A stretch of DNA of 64,000 nucleotides from Caproiciproducens sp. CPB-2 (GTDB lineage Bacteria > Bacillota > Clostridia > Oscillospirales > Acutalibacteraceae). Of this stretch, positions 23,451 through 31,538 are shown in pieces. A model generated the notes under the pieces. That model made no database searches, was not told the DNA's origin, and saw only the letters and a list, made by a program, of their open reading frames with translations. The number at the start of each line of letters is the position of its first letter. Position 1 is the first letter of the stretch. Both the position numbers and the translations under genes were made by a program. The stretch covers positions 1,488,001-1,552,000 of the forward strand of contig NZ_CP142860.1 of assembly GCF_036287215.1 (NCBI RefSeq). The letters run 5' to 3'.

Positions 23451-25513
23451 TATTGAAGGTCCTCGATAACGTCGTAGCAATTTTTGTCATCCTCATAGTC
23501 GGATTTATCATCATTCCGCTGTCTCCTTTTTTGCTGGATATGATGTTTATCATAAATATTACGATCTCCGTTATGATTTTGCTGATGACCATGTACGTGA
23601 AGGACGCGCTCCAGTTTTCCGTCTTTCCGTCGATGCTGCTCATTACCACACTGTTCCGCCTGGCACTGAACATTTCTTCGACCAGGCTGATTCTTACCCA
23701 GTCCGGGAAAGCCGGACAGGTGATTGAAACCTTCGGCAGCTTTGTACTAAAGGGAAATGTCATCGTCGGTTTCATCGTCTTTCTGATCATCGTCATTGTC
23801 AACTTTCTGGTTATTACCAAAGGCGCGGAACGTGTTTCCGAGGTTTCCGCAAGATTCAAGCTGGACGCGATGCCGGGAAAACAGATGGCGATCGACGCGG
23901 ACCTGAGCTCCGGGTTGATCGATGAATCGACGGCACGCCAGCGCCGGACGGATATCCAGCGCGAGGCGGAATTTTACGGGGCCATGGACGGCGCCACCAA
24001 GTTTGTAAAGGGCGATGCGATCGCCTCCATCATCGTCACGTTTATCAATTTTATCGCCGGTACCGTGATCGGCATGGTTCAGGGCGGCAGTACCTTTCAG
24101 GAGGTGCTGAATGTCTATTCGATTGCGACCGTCGGCGACGGTCTTGTATCGCAGCTTCCCGCACTGATGATTTCCGCCGCGACCGGTATGATCGTTACGC
24201 GCGCGGCGTCCGATTCCAGCCTGAGCATGGACGTTTCACGGCAGTTTTTTTCCCATCCCGTCGTTATGATCATCAGCGGCTGTACCATGATCAGTCTTTG
24301 CTTTATCCCCGGTATGCCGGTTCCGCAGATTCTGATCGTGGCGGTCGGTATGCTGTTTGCCGGATTCAACCTCCGGAAAAGGAACGAGCTTGCGGCGGCT
24401 GTGGCCGCCAAGGCCGAAACGGCTCACACAGCGGCACAGCAGCAGGCGGACGACACGGATTATTTCAAAAACATCGACAATATCTACGACCTGCTGAAAA
24501 TCGACGTCATTGAAATGGAATTCGGCTACAGCCTGATTCCGCTGGTCGACGAAAACAGCGGCAGCAGTTTTATTGAACGGCTGGTTACCTTCCGGAAGCA
24601 GTTCGCTGTGGACATGGGAATCGTCATTCCGGCCGTACGGTTAAGGGACAACGGCACGCTGAACCCCAATCAGTATGTGATCAAGATCAAGGGCGAGGAG
24701 GTCAGCCGCGGCGAGATTCTGGTCGACTATTACCTTGCTTTGGACCCGGGTAACCTTACCGGAACCATCGACGGCATAGAGACCATTGAGCCGGCCTACG
24801 GCATCCCGAGCAAGTGGATCACCCGAGACAAGAAGGAAATGGCTGAAATTTACGGCTATACCGTAATTGACCCGCTGTCCGTGGTGGTAACGCATCTTTC
24901 CGAAACCGTCAAGAAATATGCGCATGAGCTGCTCTCCAGACAGGACTTGAACCAGCTGCTGGAAAACATCAAAAAGACCGGTTCCACCATTGTGGACGAC
25001 GTCATCCCGAACCAGATTACCTTCGGCGGCCTTCAAAAGGTTCTGTGCAACCTGCTGAAGGAGGGCGTTCCCATCAGGGATATGGAAACCATTCTGGAAA
25101 CGATTTCGGACAACGCCTCCACTGTCCGCGACCTTGAGGTCCTGACCGAATATGTGCGGCAGGCCCTGAAGCGCACGATCACCCGCAAATGGTCCGACGG
25201 CGGCCAGATCAGGGTGATTACACTGGACAGCGAGGTCGAGAGGCTGATCATCAATTCCATCAGCAAAAACGATCAGGGCACTTATCTTTCGCTCGACCCC
25301 CAGTCCACGCAGAAGATCATATCCAAGCTGATGGAGTGTATCACAAAGGTTAAGGACGCGATCAATATCCCGATTATCCTAACTTCCCCGCTGGTCAGGA
25401 TTTATTTCAGCAAAATGCTGGAGCAGTTTTATCCCAACGCGGTGGTTCTTTCGTTTAACGAGCTGAATTCCAATGTCCAGATCCAGGCGGTTGCCAATGT
25501 TACTTTGGAATAA
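23447..25513 (+). CDS. flhA: Flagellar export-gate protein FlhA
   Basis: The 688-residue protein has eight predicted membrane helices in the first 310 residues, including the FHIPEP-family stretch RVSEVSARFKLDAMPGKQMA then IDADLSSGLIDESTARQRR, followed by a large cytoplasmic domain that docks chaperone-substrate complexes. The GTG start overlaps the flhB stop (GTGA) and has AAGGAG upstream. In most Firmicutes flhF and flhG follow flhA; here the next gene, 50 nt on, is fliA. Nothing in the FlhA sequence looks degraded. Confidence 0.97.
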   Translation: MILKVLDNVVAIFVILIVGFIIIPLSPFLLDMMFIINITISVMILLMTMYVKDALQFSVFPSMLLITTLFRLALNISSTRLILTQSGKAGQVIETFGSFVLKGNVIVGFIVFLIIVIVNFLVITKGAERVSEVSARFKLDAMPGKQMAIDADLSSGLIDESTARQRRTDIQREAEFYGAMDGATKFVKGDAIASIIVTFINFIAGTVIGMVQGGSTFQEVLNVYSIATVGDGLVSQLPALMISAATGMIVTRAASDSSLSMDVSRQFFSHPVVMIISGCTMISLCFIPGMPVPQILIVAVGMLFAGFNLRKRNELAAAVAAKAETAHTAAQQQADDTDYFKNIDNIYDLLKIDVIEMEFGYSLIPLVDENSGSSFIERLVTFRKQFAVDMGIVIPAVRLRDNGTLNPNQYVIKIKGEEVSRGEILVDYYLALDPGNLTGTIDGIETIEPAYGIPSKWITRDKKEMAEIYGYTVIDPLSVVVTHLSETVKKYAHELLSRQDLNQLLENIKKTGSTIVDDVIPNQITFGGLQKVLCNLLKEGVPIRDMETILETISDNASTVRDLEVLTEYVRQALKRTITRKWSDGGQIRVITLDSEVERLIINSISKNDQGTYLSLDPQSTQKIISKLMECITKVKDAINIPIILTSPLVRIYFSKMLEQFYPNAVVLSFNELNSNVQIQAVANVTLE

Positions 25514-25563
25514 ACAGAGGATTCCATGATCAATTTTAGGCTTGAAAGGAGGGAGCGGCTGCA

Positions 25564-26337
25564 GTGAAGAATACGGAAACAGAGAAGATAGGAGCAGTGG
25601 AGTTATGGACCAGGTATCGTCAGACAAGAAACACCGACCTGCGGAATATGCTTGTTGTTCAGTACAGCTATATCGTGAAGTGCATAGCGTTGAAAACAGT
25701 CGGTCGCTACCAGTATTTCAACTATATGGATGATATCGTCAATGAAGGCCTGATCGCTCTTTTGGATGCTGTGGAGAAATTTGACTTTGAAAAAAAGGTG
25801 AAGTTTGAAACCTATGCTTCCATCAAAGTGCGCGGCGCCATGATTGATTACATACGCAAACAGGATTGTTTCCCCAGAAGGCTCAAACGCATCGCCAAAA
25901 ATATCAGCGAGGCGGAGAACATGCTCAACCACCGGCTGGGGCGCAATCCTACCGATCAGGAAATCGCGGATTATCTGCAGATCAGCCTGCCGGACTATGA
26001 AAAGATGCAGGCGGAAACCTGCGTGCTCAATATGCTTTCCTTTGAAGAGATGATCTACGAAAAGGGCGTTGAGAATATTCAGGTCAGCCAGTCGGGGGAC
26101 TCTATTCACGGGCCGGAGCAGGTTGTGGCGGAAAAGGAGCTGCAGGCTGTGCTTGCGAAGGATATCGAACTGCTCAATGAAAAAGAACAGGTGGTTATTT
26201 CGCTGTATTATAAGGAACAGCTGAAAATCAAGGAAATCTCCAGCGTGATGGGGATCAGCGATTCCAGAGTGTCGCAGATTCATTCCAGCGCGCTGAGAAA
26301 GCTGAAAAAATCTCTGGCGGAATACCTGAATCAATAG
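25564..26337 (+). CDS. fliA: Flagellar RNA polymerase sigma factor FliA (sigma-D / sigma-28)
   Basis: The 257-residue sigma factor has region 2 (YMDDIVNEGLIALLDAVEKF; YASIKVRGAMIDYIRKQDCF), region 3 with LGRNPTDQEIADYLQI, and a region 4 helix-turn-helix IKEISSVMGISDSRVSQIHS. It directs polymerase to TAAA-N15-GCCGATA promoters, several of which are visible in this window, and is held inactive by FlgM (4924). The GTG start has AAGGAGG upstream. Lying at the distal part of the fla operon, it is made only when the early genes are transcribed to their end. Confidence 0.96.
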   Translation: MKNTETEKIGAVELWTRYRQTRNTDLRNMLVVQYSYIVKCIALKTVGRYQYFNYMDDIVNEGLIALLDAVEKFDFEKKVKFETYASIKVRGAMIDYIRKQDCFPRRLKRIAKNISEAENMLNHRLGRNPTDQEIADYLQISLPDYEKMQAETCVLNMLSFEEMIYEKGVENIQVSQSGDSIHGPEQVVAEKELQAVLAKDIELLNEKEQVVISLYYKEQLKIKEISSVMGISDSRVSQIHSSALRKLKKSLAEYLNQ

Positions 26338-26356
26338 AATGTAGGAGGAAACAATC

Positions 26357-27088
26357 ATGGTCAGAGGATTTTACGCGCTCGGTTCCGGGATGCTGACACA
26401 GAGCAGGATTCTGACCGGCGTCAGCAACAATTTGGCAAATATAGAAACGCCGGGGTATAAGAAGAAGGAAGTCACCGCCTCCACATTCGGCAGCATGGTG
26501 ATTAACCGCGTCGACTCGCAGAAAACGCCCATCGGCACCATGAGCCTGATTACGGCGGCGGATAAAACCAACGTCATTCATTCCGAGGGCACCCTCAAGA
26601 ATACGGAGCGCCCTCTGGATTTTGCCATCCAGGGAGAGGGCTTCTTTGCGGTACAGGGGGCAAACGGAACGGTCTACACGCGCAACGGCAGCTTTAACGT
26701 TGACGCGGAAGGCTATCTTGTTCTGGACAATGTCGGCCGCGTAATGGGTCAGAACGGCCCCATTCAGATCGGCACCGACCAGTTTACCGCCGATGCGCAG
26801 GGAAACCTGGCGGTTGGGGGAAATGTTGTCGACAAAATCGCCGTTTATGGTTTTGACGATTATAATAACCTTCGGATATCCGGCGACGGAATGTTCACAG
26901 GTACCAATGCGGTGCTTGTACAAAATCCGGATATCATGTGGAAAACGATCGAAGGCTCCAATGTAAACGCCGCCGAGGAAATGACGGATGCTCTTTCGGC
27001 CCAGCGCAATCTGCAGAACTGTTCCCAGGCAATCAAGATGTACGATCAGGTTTTGTCGGATGCCGTCACCAATATCGCCAAAATATAA
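26357..27088 (+). CDS. flgF: Flagellar rod/hook-basal body protein, FlgF/FlhO-like
   Basis: The 243-residue protein has the rod signature MLTQSRILTGVSNNLANIET then PGYKKKEVTASTFGSM at the N-terminus, the FlgF/FlgG central pattern RPLDFAIQGEGFFAVQGANG and VYTRNGSFNVDAEGYLVLDN, and a C-terminal helix ending YDQVLSDAVTNIAKI. It probably forms part of the distal rod. It is paired with a paralogue 26 nt downstream, matching the FlhO/FlhP or FlgF/FlgG pairs; which member is which cannot be decided firmly, so the symbol is tentative. Confidence 0.8.
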   Translation: MVRGFYALGSGMLTQSRILTGVSNNLANIETPGYKKKEVTASTFGSMVINRVDSQKTPIGTMSLITAADKTNVIHSEGTLKNTERPLDFAIQGEGFFAVQGANGTVYTRNGSFNVDAEGYLVLDNVGRVMGQNGPIQIGTDQFTADAQGNLAVGGNVVDKIAVYGFDDYNNLRISGDGMFTGTNAVLVQNPDIMWKTIEGSNVNAAEEMTDALSAQRNLQNCSQAIKMYDQVLSDAVTNIAKI

Positions 27089-27114
27089 TTTGCCATAGGA
27101 AGGGTGGATGAACG

Positions 27115-27819
27115 ATGATCAGTTCTTTTTATACCTCGGCTACCGGAGCCATTAACCTGCAGTCCGGCTTTGATGTCACGGCAAACAACATCGCAAACGT
27201 GTCTACGGTTGGCTACAAGCCTTCCACCGCCACCTTTGCGGATTTGATTTATACGAATATCCACGCGGAACCGGGGGCCGACAGCGAGCTGAAAAGCGGC
27301 CACGGCATAAAGGTGGAAAAGACTGACACCGTCTTTAACGAGGGCGGCCTCAGACAGACGGGACGCGCTCTTGATTATGCGCTGGTAAACCCCAACAATT
27401 ATTTTGCGGTGGAGTCCAACGGGGAAGTAAAATATACGCGTAACGGAAATTTCCATCTTTCGGTGGAAAACGGAACCAGTTATCTGGTTTCTTCGGACGG
27501 CGGCTATGTGCTGGATGCCAACGGAGGCCGGATCGCCATGGAAAGTGAAGAGGATACTCCGGCCATCGGGGTCTTTTCCGTGGAAAATAAGGACGGGCTT
27601 GTCCGGTCCGGGAATGCCTGTTTTCAGCTGAGCAACCTTTCCGGCGCGGCTGCCGCGGTAACCGACCCGGAAATGAAACAAAACTATTTGGAGGATTCTG
27701 CTGTGAATATCGCGGATCAGATGACCTCCGTTATTGAGATGCAGAGAGCTTTTCAGTTTAATTCCAAAATGGTGCAGCTTTCCGATGAAATTATGCAGAC
27801 TGTGAATTCTTTGCGGTAA
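27115..27819 (+). CDS. flgG: Flagellar rod/hook-basal body protein, FlgG/FlhP-like
   Basis: The 234-residue protein begins SSFYTSATGAINLQSGFDVT then ANNIANVSTVGYKPSTATFA, carries TGRALDYALVNPNNYFAVES and VKYTRNGNFHLSVENG in the middle, and ends IEMQRAFQFNSKMVQLSDEI with an MQTVNSLR close. This is the layout of distal-rod proteins. It follows the FlgF-like gene by 26 nt. The central domain is diverged from FlgG (NPNNYFAVES in place of GEGFF), so it may be closer to FlhP. Confidence 0.8.
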   Translation: MISSFYTSATGAINLQSGFDVTANNIANVSTVGYKPSTATFADLIYTNIHAEPGADSELKSGHGIKVEKTDTVFNEGGLRQTGRALDYALVNPNNYFAVESNGEVKYTRNGNFHLSVENGTSYLVSSDGGYVLDANGGRIAMESEEDTPAIGVFSVENKDGLVRSGNACFQLSNLSGAAAAVTDPEMKQNYLEDSAVNIADQMTSVIEMQRAFQFNSKMVQLSDEIMQTVNSLR

Positions 27820-27858
27820 AACTGTCTACACAAAAAATCTGGGGGAGGAGACGTTAAA

Positions 27859-29370
27859 ATGAGTACGGAGTCTGATTTTAACGGAAGAGAAGTCATTACT
27901 GAGCGCGAGAATGAAGAGAGCCAGTTGGAAGAAAACCAGGTCAAAGAGGAACAGCCGCCCCAGCTTGATGTCAGGGTATCCACGGACAATATGGCGGCAT
28001 ACCTGAAAATCAAGCAGGCGTATTCCGGACAGAAGGTATCCTACGACGATGTCAGCGATTTTTTGACTCAGCAGGGAATCACATATGGAATTTGTGAAGA
28101 GCAGATACGCCTATTCTGTGAGGAAGGCAAATTCTATTCCGAGATGCTCTGTGCGAAGGGTACCTATCCCGTTGACGGAACCGACGGCTCTATTGATTAT
28201 TTCTTTAACACCAGTACGGATTATAAACCAAAGGAAAGAGAAGACGGAACCATCGACTTCCGCGACTTGGACATTGTAAAAAATGTGAAAAAGGATACGG
28301 TTCTATGTACGATTACGCCACCGGGGGACGGTATGGACGGTACGGATGTTTTCAGTCATGTGGTTCCCTTTGTGGGGGGGCGCTTTCCGGTCTTGCCCAC
28401 GGGCAATAACACGGTTGTTTCGGAAGATGGTCTGAGCCTGATTTCTGGTGTGGATGGCTGCATTGAGTATAGCAAATCGGCGATCAATATCAGCGAGGTC
28501 TTTTATGTGCGCGGCGATGTGGACAGCGCTTCCGGCAACGTCAACGCGATTGGCTCGGTAGTGGTTATGGGCGACGTAAGAGAAGGTTTTTCCGTCAAGG
28601 CCGGAAAAGACATTTCGATTCGCGGAATGGTTGAAGGGGCTTTAATAGAAGCGCAGGGAACCATCTCTATTTCCAACGGAATGAACGGGATGGGTAGGGG
28701 GACTTTGAAAGCGGGCGGAAATATCGTCGGCAAGTATTTTGAAAATGCGATTTTAATTTCTGAAAACGATATTTACGCGGATATCCTGATGAATTGCAAG
28801 GCGACCGCACAGGGTTCCATTATTTTGAAAGGACGCAGAGGCTCCCTGATCGGCGGCAGTTATCAGGCCGGGCAGAAAATGATTGTCAAAAATATCGGAG
28901 CGCCGTCCTATACGACGACGCAAGTATCGATCCAGTCCAAACAGCTTAACGATAAGCTTGTAATCGGAAAAGAAGAGGACAGTGTGGAGCAATTGGAGCA
29001 GAAGCGATTACAGGCACAGCATGAGTTTGAAGAATTTCAAAGTAAATATTTGGAACTGACTGCTCAGGCTTCTTTGAGAGGCAGAAGCGATTCCGGAAGG
29101 GAGAATCTGATTGTAAAAGCTGCTTTGATGAGAAAAGTCCAGTTAGGGGAAGCGATAAAAGCCATCGATGCGAAAATTCAAAAGCTGAAAGAAACCAAAA
29201 ACGAACTGTCGGACTACAAGATCGTTGGGTCAAGCATTATCTATATTGGCACAAAAATGACGATCGGGCCATTCATCATGAATATCAACAATGACTACAG
29301 CAATACAAAATTCTACGCGGGTCCGGAAGGAATTGTTTCCGCCCCGGTCCTTCTTTCCGACCTGCCTTGA
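27859..29370 (+). CDS. FapA/DUF342 family protein
   Basis: The 503-residue protein shows an N-terminal domain ending near residue 180, with GTYPVDGTDGSIDYFFNTST and TPPGDGMDGTDVFSHVVPFV. A right-handed beta-helix of short repeats (GDVDSASGNVNAIGSVVVMG, DVREGFSVKAGKDISIRG) spans about 200-370, then a coiled coil (VEQLEQKRLQAQHEFEEFQS) and a last beta segment. This is the FapA (DUF342) family, often found in flagellar and chemotaxis loci of Clostridia and proteobacteria; its function is poorly defined. It lies between the rod genes and cheC, behind GGAGGAG. Confidence 0.85.
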   Translation: MSTESDFNGREVITERENEESQLEENQVKEEQPPQLDVRVSTDNMAAYLKIKQAYSGQKVSYDDVSDFLTQQGITYGICEEQIRLFCEEGKFYSEMLCAKGTYPVDGTDGSIDYFFNTSTDYKPKEREDGTIDFRDLDIVKNVKKDTVLCTITPPGDGMDGTDVFSHVVPFVGGRFPVLPTGNNTVVSEDGLSLISGVDGCIEYSKSAINISEVFYVRGDVDSASGNVNAIGSVVVMGDVREGFSVKAGKDISIRGMVEGALIEAQGTISISNGMNGMGRGTLKAGGNIVGKYFENAILISENDIYADILMNCKATAQGSIILKGRRGSLIGGSYQAGQKMIVKNIGAPSYTTTQVSIQSKQLNDKLVIGKEEDSVEQLEQKRLQAQHEFEEFQSKYLELTAQASLRGRSDSGRENLIVKAALMRKVQLGEAIKAIDAKIQKLKETKNELSDYKIVGSSIIYIGTKMTIGPFIMNINNDYSNTKFYAGPEGIVSAPVLLSDLP

Positions 29371-29452
29371 TTTTCTTTTGATAAGTTTCCAAATAAAACC
29401 GCATACTGGATGCTTATTTTTGCTACGGCCGAAGTGCGGCGGTACGGAGTTT

Positions 29453-30079
29453 ATGATGTCCATTCAAAAGCTTGATCAACTGAATGAAATGCACATTGAT
29501 GTTTTAAAAGAAATCGGCAATATCGGGGCCGGAAATGCCGCTACATCCCTGTCAAAAATGCTGGATACGGAAGTAAACATGACGACGCCGGTCGTCAAAA
29601 TTCTGGATATCTCAGAAGCCGCGAATTTGCTGGGCGGCCCGGAAAACGTCGTCATCGGTATTTTGTCAAAGCTGAAGGGCGACATCGAAGGAATCATGAT
29701 GTTCATCATTGAGCAGGACTTCGGGAAATCCATCCTGACTTCCCTGCTGGGCGTTCAGGAGGTCAGCTGTGACCGGTTATCCGATATGGAGCTTTCCGCC
29801 ATCTCGGAGATCGGGAATATCATGATCGCGTCGTATACGGGTTCCATCGGGACGCTTTCTGAGATGAACCTGAAAACCACCGTGCCCGCGATCACTGTGG
29901 ATATGGTCGGCGCCATTCTCAGCGTACCGGCCATAGAAATGGGCTCCGTTTCAGATAAAATTATCTTTATCGAAGATGATTTTTTAAGCGGCAACGACAA
30001 CGTTACGGCGAATATGCTGCTGGTGCCTTCTATTGAGTCCCTGAATAGATTAATGGAGAAGTTAGGTATTCAACTATGA
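29453..30079 (+). CDS. cheC: CheY-P phosphatase CheC
   Basis: The 208-residue protein has two CheC catalytic motifs, DVLKEIGNIGAGNAATSLSK near residue 15 and LSAISEIGNIMIASYTGSIG near residue 115, each with the E-x2-N pair. CheC removes phosphate from CheY-P and binds CheD. The frame is open further upstream, but only the ATG at 29453 (or 29456) has a GGAG site. cheD overlaps by 4 nt (ATGA), so both partners are coupled. The 82 nt upstream of the start hold no visible signal. Confidence 0.95.
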   Translation: MMSIQKLDQLNEMHIDVLKEIGNIGAGNAATSLSKMLDTEVNMTTPVVKILDISEAANLLGGPENVVIGILSKLKGDIEGIMMFIIEQDFGKSILTSLLGVQEVSCDRLSDMELSAISEIGNIMIASYTGSIGTLSEMNLKTTVPAITVDMVGAILSVPAIEMGSVSDKIIFIEDDFLSGNDNVTANMLLVPSIESLNRLMEKLGIQL

Positions 30080-30561
30080 GTGAAACGTTTACGATCGGGA
30101 TATCGGATATGAAGGTTGCCAAAAGTATGGACTCGCTTGTGACTTACGCGCTTGGTTCCTGTGTGGGAATCTGTTTATACGATCCGGTAATGAAAATAGG
30201 GGGGTTGGGACATATCATGCTCCCAACCTACCCGGTTAACAATCCCAAAGAAAATCGTTTCCGCTTTGCGGACACCTGTATCCCGGAAATGCTCCTTCAA
30301 ATGGAAAAGCTGGGCTGCAACCGCCGGCGGATTACGGCTAAGATTGCAGGGGGAGCAAAGATGTTTGAGGTTGCGGATGATTCCAGTTTCGGCAATATTG
30401 GCCAGCGCAATGTTTCGGAGGTCAAAAACACCCTGAATAAGCTGCAAATCAGGATTTGTGCGGAAGATACGGGACTGAACTACGGCAGGACAGTCTATTT
30501 TTATACAGAGGACGGCAGGATGGTGGTCAAATCTTTCTCCAATGGGATCAGGACATATTAA
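30076..30561 (+). CDS. cheD: Chemoreceptor glutamine deamidase CheD
   Basis: The 161-residue protein has the CheD catalytic set: Thr and Cys in LVTYALGSCVGICLYDP and His in GGLGHIMLPTYP, plus KIAGGAKMFEVADDSSFGNI. CheD deamidates receptor glutamines and is controlled by CheC and CheY-P. It is the last gene of the 30-gene operon, overlapping cheC by 4 nt and followed within 30 nt by a strong terminator. Confidence 0.96.
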   Translation: MSETFTIGISDMKVAKSMDSLVTYALGSCVGICLYDPVMKIGGLGHIMLPTYPVNNPKENRFRFADTCIPEMLLQMEKLGCNRRRITAKIAGGAKMFEVADDSSFGNIGQRNVSEVKNTLNKLQIRICAEDTGLNYGRTVYFYTEDGRMVVKSFSNGIRTY

Positions 30562-30587
30562 TCCGAATGAACATAATGGATAAAAAT

Positions 30588-30635
30588 AAAGGTTTTCTTT
30601 CAGGCAGGTTGAAAGAAAACCTTTGTTTTTTTATT
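30588..30635. terminator. Bidirectional terminator closing the fla operon and the fliD-fliS unit
   Basis: AAAGGTTTTCTTTC (30588-30601) pairs perfectly over 14 bp with 30611-30624 across a 9-nt loop. Plus-strand transcripts then meet GTTTTTTTATT; minus-strand transcripts from the FliT-like gene meet ATTTTTATCC. It separates the convergent ends of cheD and the FliT-like gene. Confidence 0.93.
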
Positions 30636-30639
30636 GGAA

Positions 30640-31086
30640 TTATTTGATGTTTTGAAATATGCCGTCATGTCCTTCGGTCCGGCGGCCCTGATTGATCTTC
30701 TCTCTGAGTTCGTCACACTGCTTCCGGAGTTTATCGCGGGCGGACTGATCCAGCGCAGCCGCTTTTTGCAGGATGAAACGATACTCCCTGGAGAGCTTCA
30801 GGATATGCCGTTCCTCTTCGTTTCCGCAGTCCGCTTCCGTTCCTTTTCCGTTCAGAAGCTTTGTCATGCGTTCCCACTGCTCCGGCGGGAGTTCTGCGGT
30901 CAGCCGGCCAATCAGGTCATTGCACTTATTGATACGTTCAATAAACACGCCGCGCCGTTCCAAAAAATCGTCCAGCTGAATATCGTCCTGCGTACAGCGC
31001 AATTCAATTTGTTTTGTCAGATCCCAGATTTGAGTCAGTAAGATCACTTTTTGGTCAAGGCAGGTAATGATATTTTCTGTTGACAT
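30640..31086 (-). CDS. FliT/FlgN-like flagellar chaperone candidate
   Basis: The 148-residue protein is helical and highly charged, with cysteines near the N-terminus (ENIITCLDQKVILLTQIWDL; ELRCTQDD) and long amphipathic helices such as LKLSREYRFILQKAAALDQS. It has no signal peptide. Position right after fliS in a fliD-fliS unit suggests a FliT-like export chaperone for FliD, but the family is too divergent to confirm by eye. GGAGGA lies 3-4 nt before the ATG at 31086; an in-frame upstream start at 31113 would overlap fliS. The stop abuts the terminator at 30588-30635. Confidence 0.7.
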   Translation of the reverse strand: MSTENIITCLDQKVILLTQIWDLTKQIELRCTQDDIQLDDFLERRGVFIERINKCNDLIGRLTAELPPEQWERMTKLLNGKGTEADCGNEEERHILKLSREYRFILQKAAALDQSARDKLRKQCDELREKINQGRRTEGHDGIFQNIK

Positions 31087-31109
31087 AAGTCCTCCGCAGG
31101 GCAAGGGTG

Positions 31110-31499
31110 TCAAACCCCATTGTTTTTATTCATATGGCTCAGCTTTTCCGCTTCTTCCCACGTATCCCGCATTTGTTCCACCAGCGGTACCAATTCATCC
31201 AGCACGGCGGCGTCGCGTCTGACTTCCGCTTTGATGATCTCCTGATTGAAGAAATAGTACAGATCATATAAATCATGGGTGATTTCATAATTCCAGTCCA
31301 ATACGGAAGAGAGGTAGCTGAAAATATTCTTGCTTTTTCCGGTGCATTTTTCAGCCGTGGCGTAGTTTTTGTCCTTCAGCATCATAGAACCGTAATGGAG
31401 GTTCTTTAACGCTTCATTCAGCAAAGTGACCAGCTGCTCTCCTTTGGACATGGTATTTATGGATTGCTCCTTATACTGCATAATCGGATTGCTCTGCAT
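31110..31499 (-). CDS. fliS: Flagellin chaperone FliS
   Basis: The 129-residue protein starts MQSNPIMQYKEQSINTMSKG and has the four-helix FliS pattern, with LLNEALKNLHYGSMMLKDKN and LYDLYYFFNQEIIKAEVRRD. FliS binds the C-terminus of flagellin and blocks early polymerisation; in Bacillus it also bridges to FliW control. AGGAGG lies 9 nt before the ATG at 31499; an in-frame ATG at 31508 directly abuts that site and is unlikely. It follows fliD by about 39 nt. Confidence 0.94.
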   Translation of the reverse strand: MQSNPIMQYKEQSINTMSKGEQLVTLLNEALKNLHYGSMMLKDKNYATAEKCTGKSKNIFSYLSSVLDWNYEITHDLYDLYYFFNQEIIKAEVRRDAAVLDELVPLVEQMRDTWEEAEKLSHMNKNNGV

Positions 31500-31538
31500 G
31501 ATTTTCATCCTCCTGCGGGTTTGATTCTATAGAGGCCG

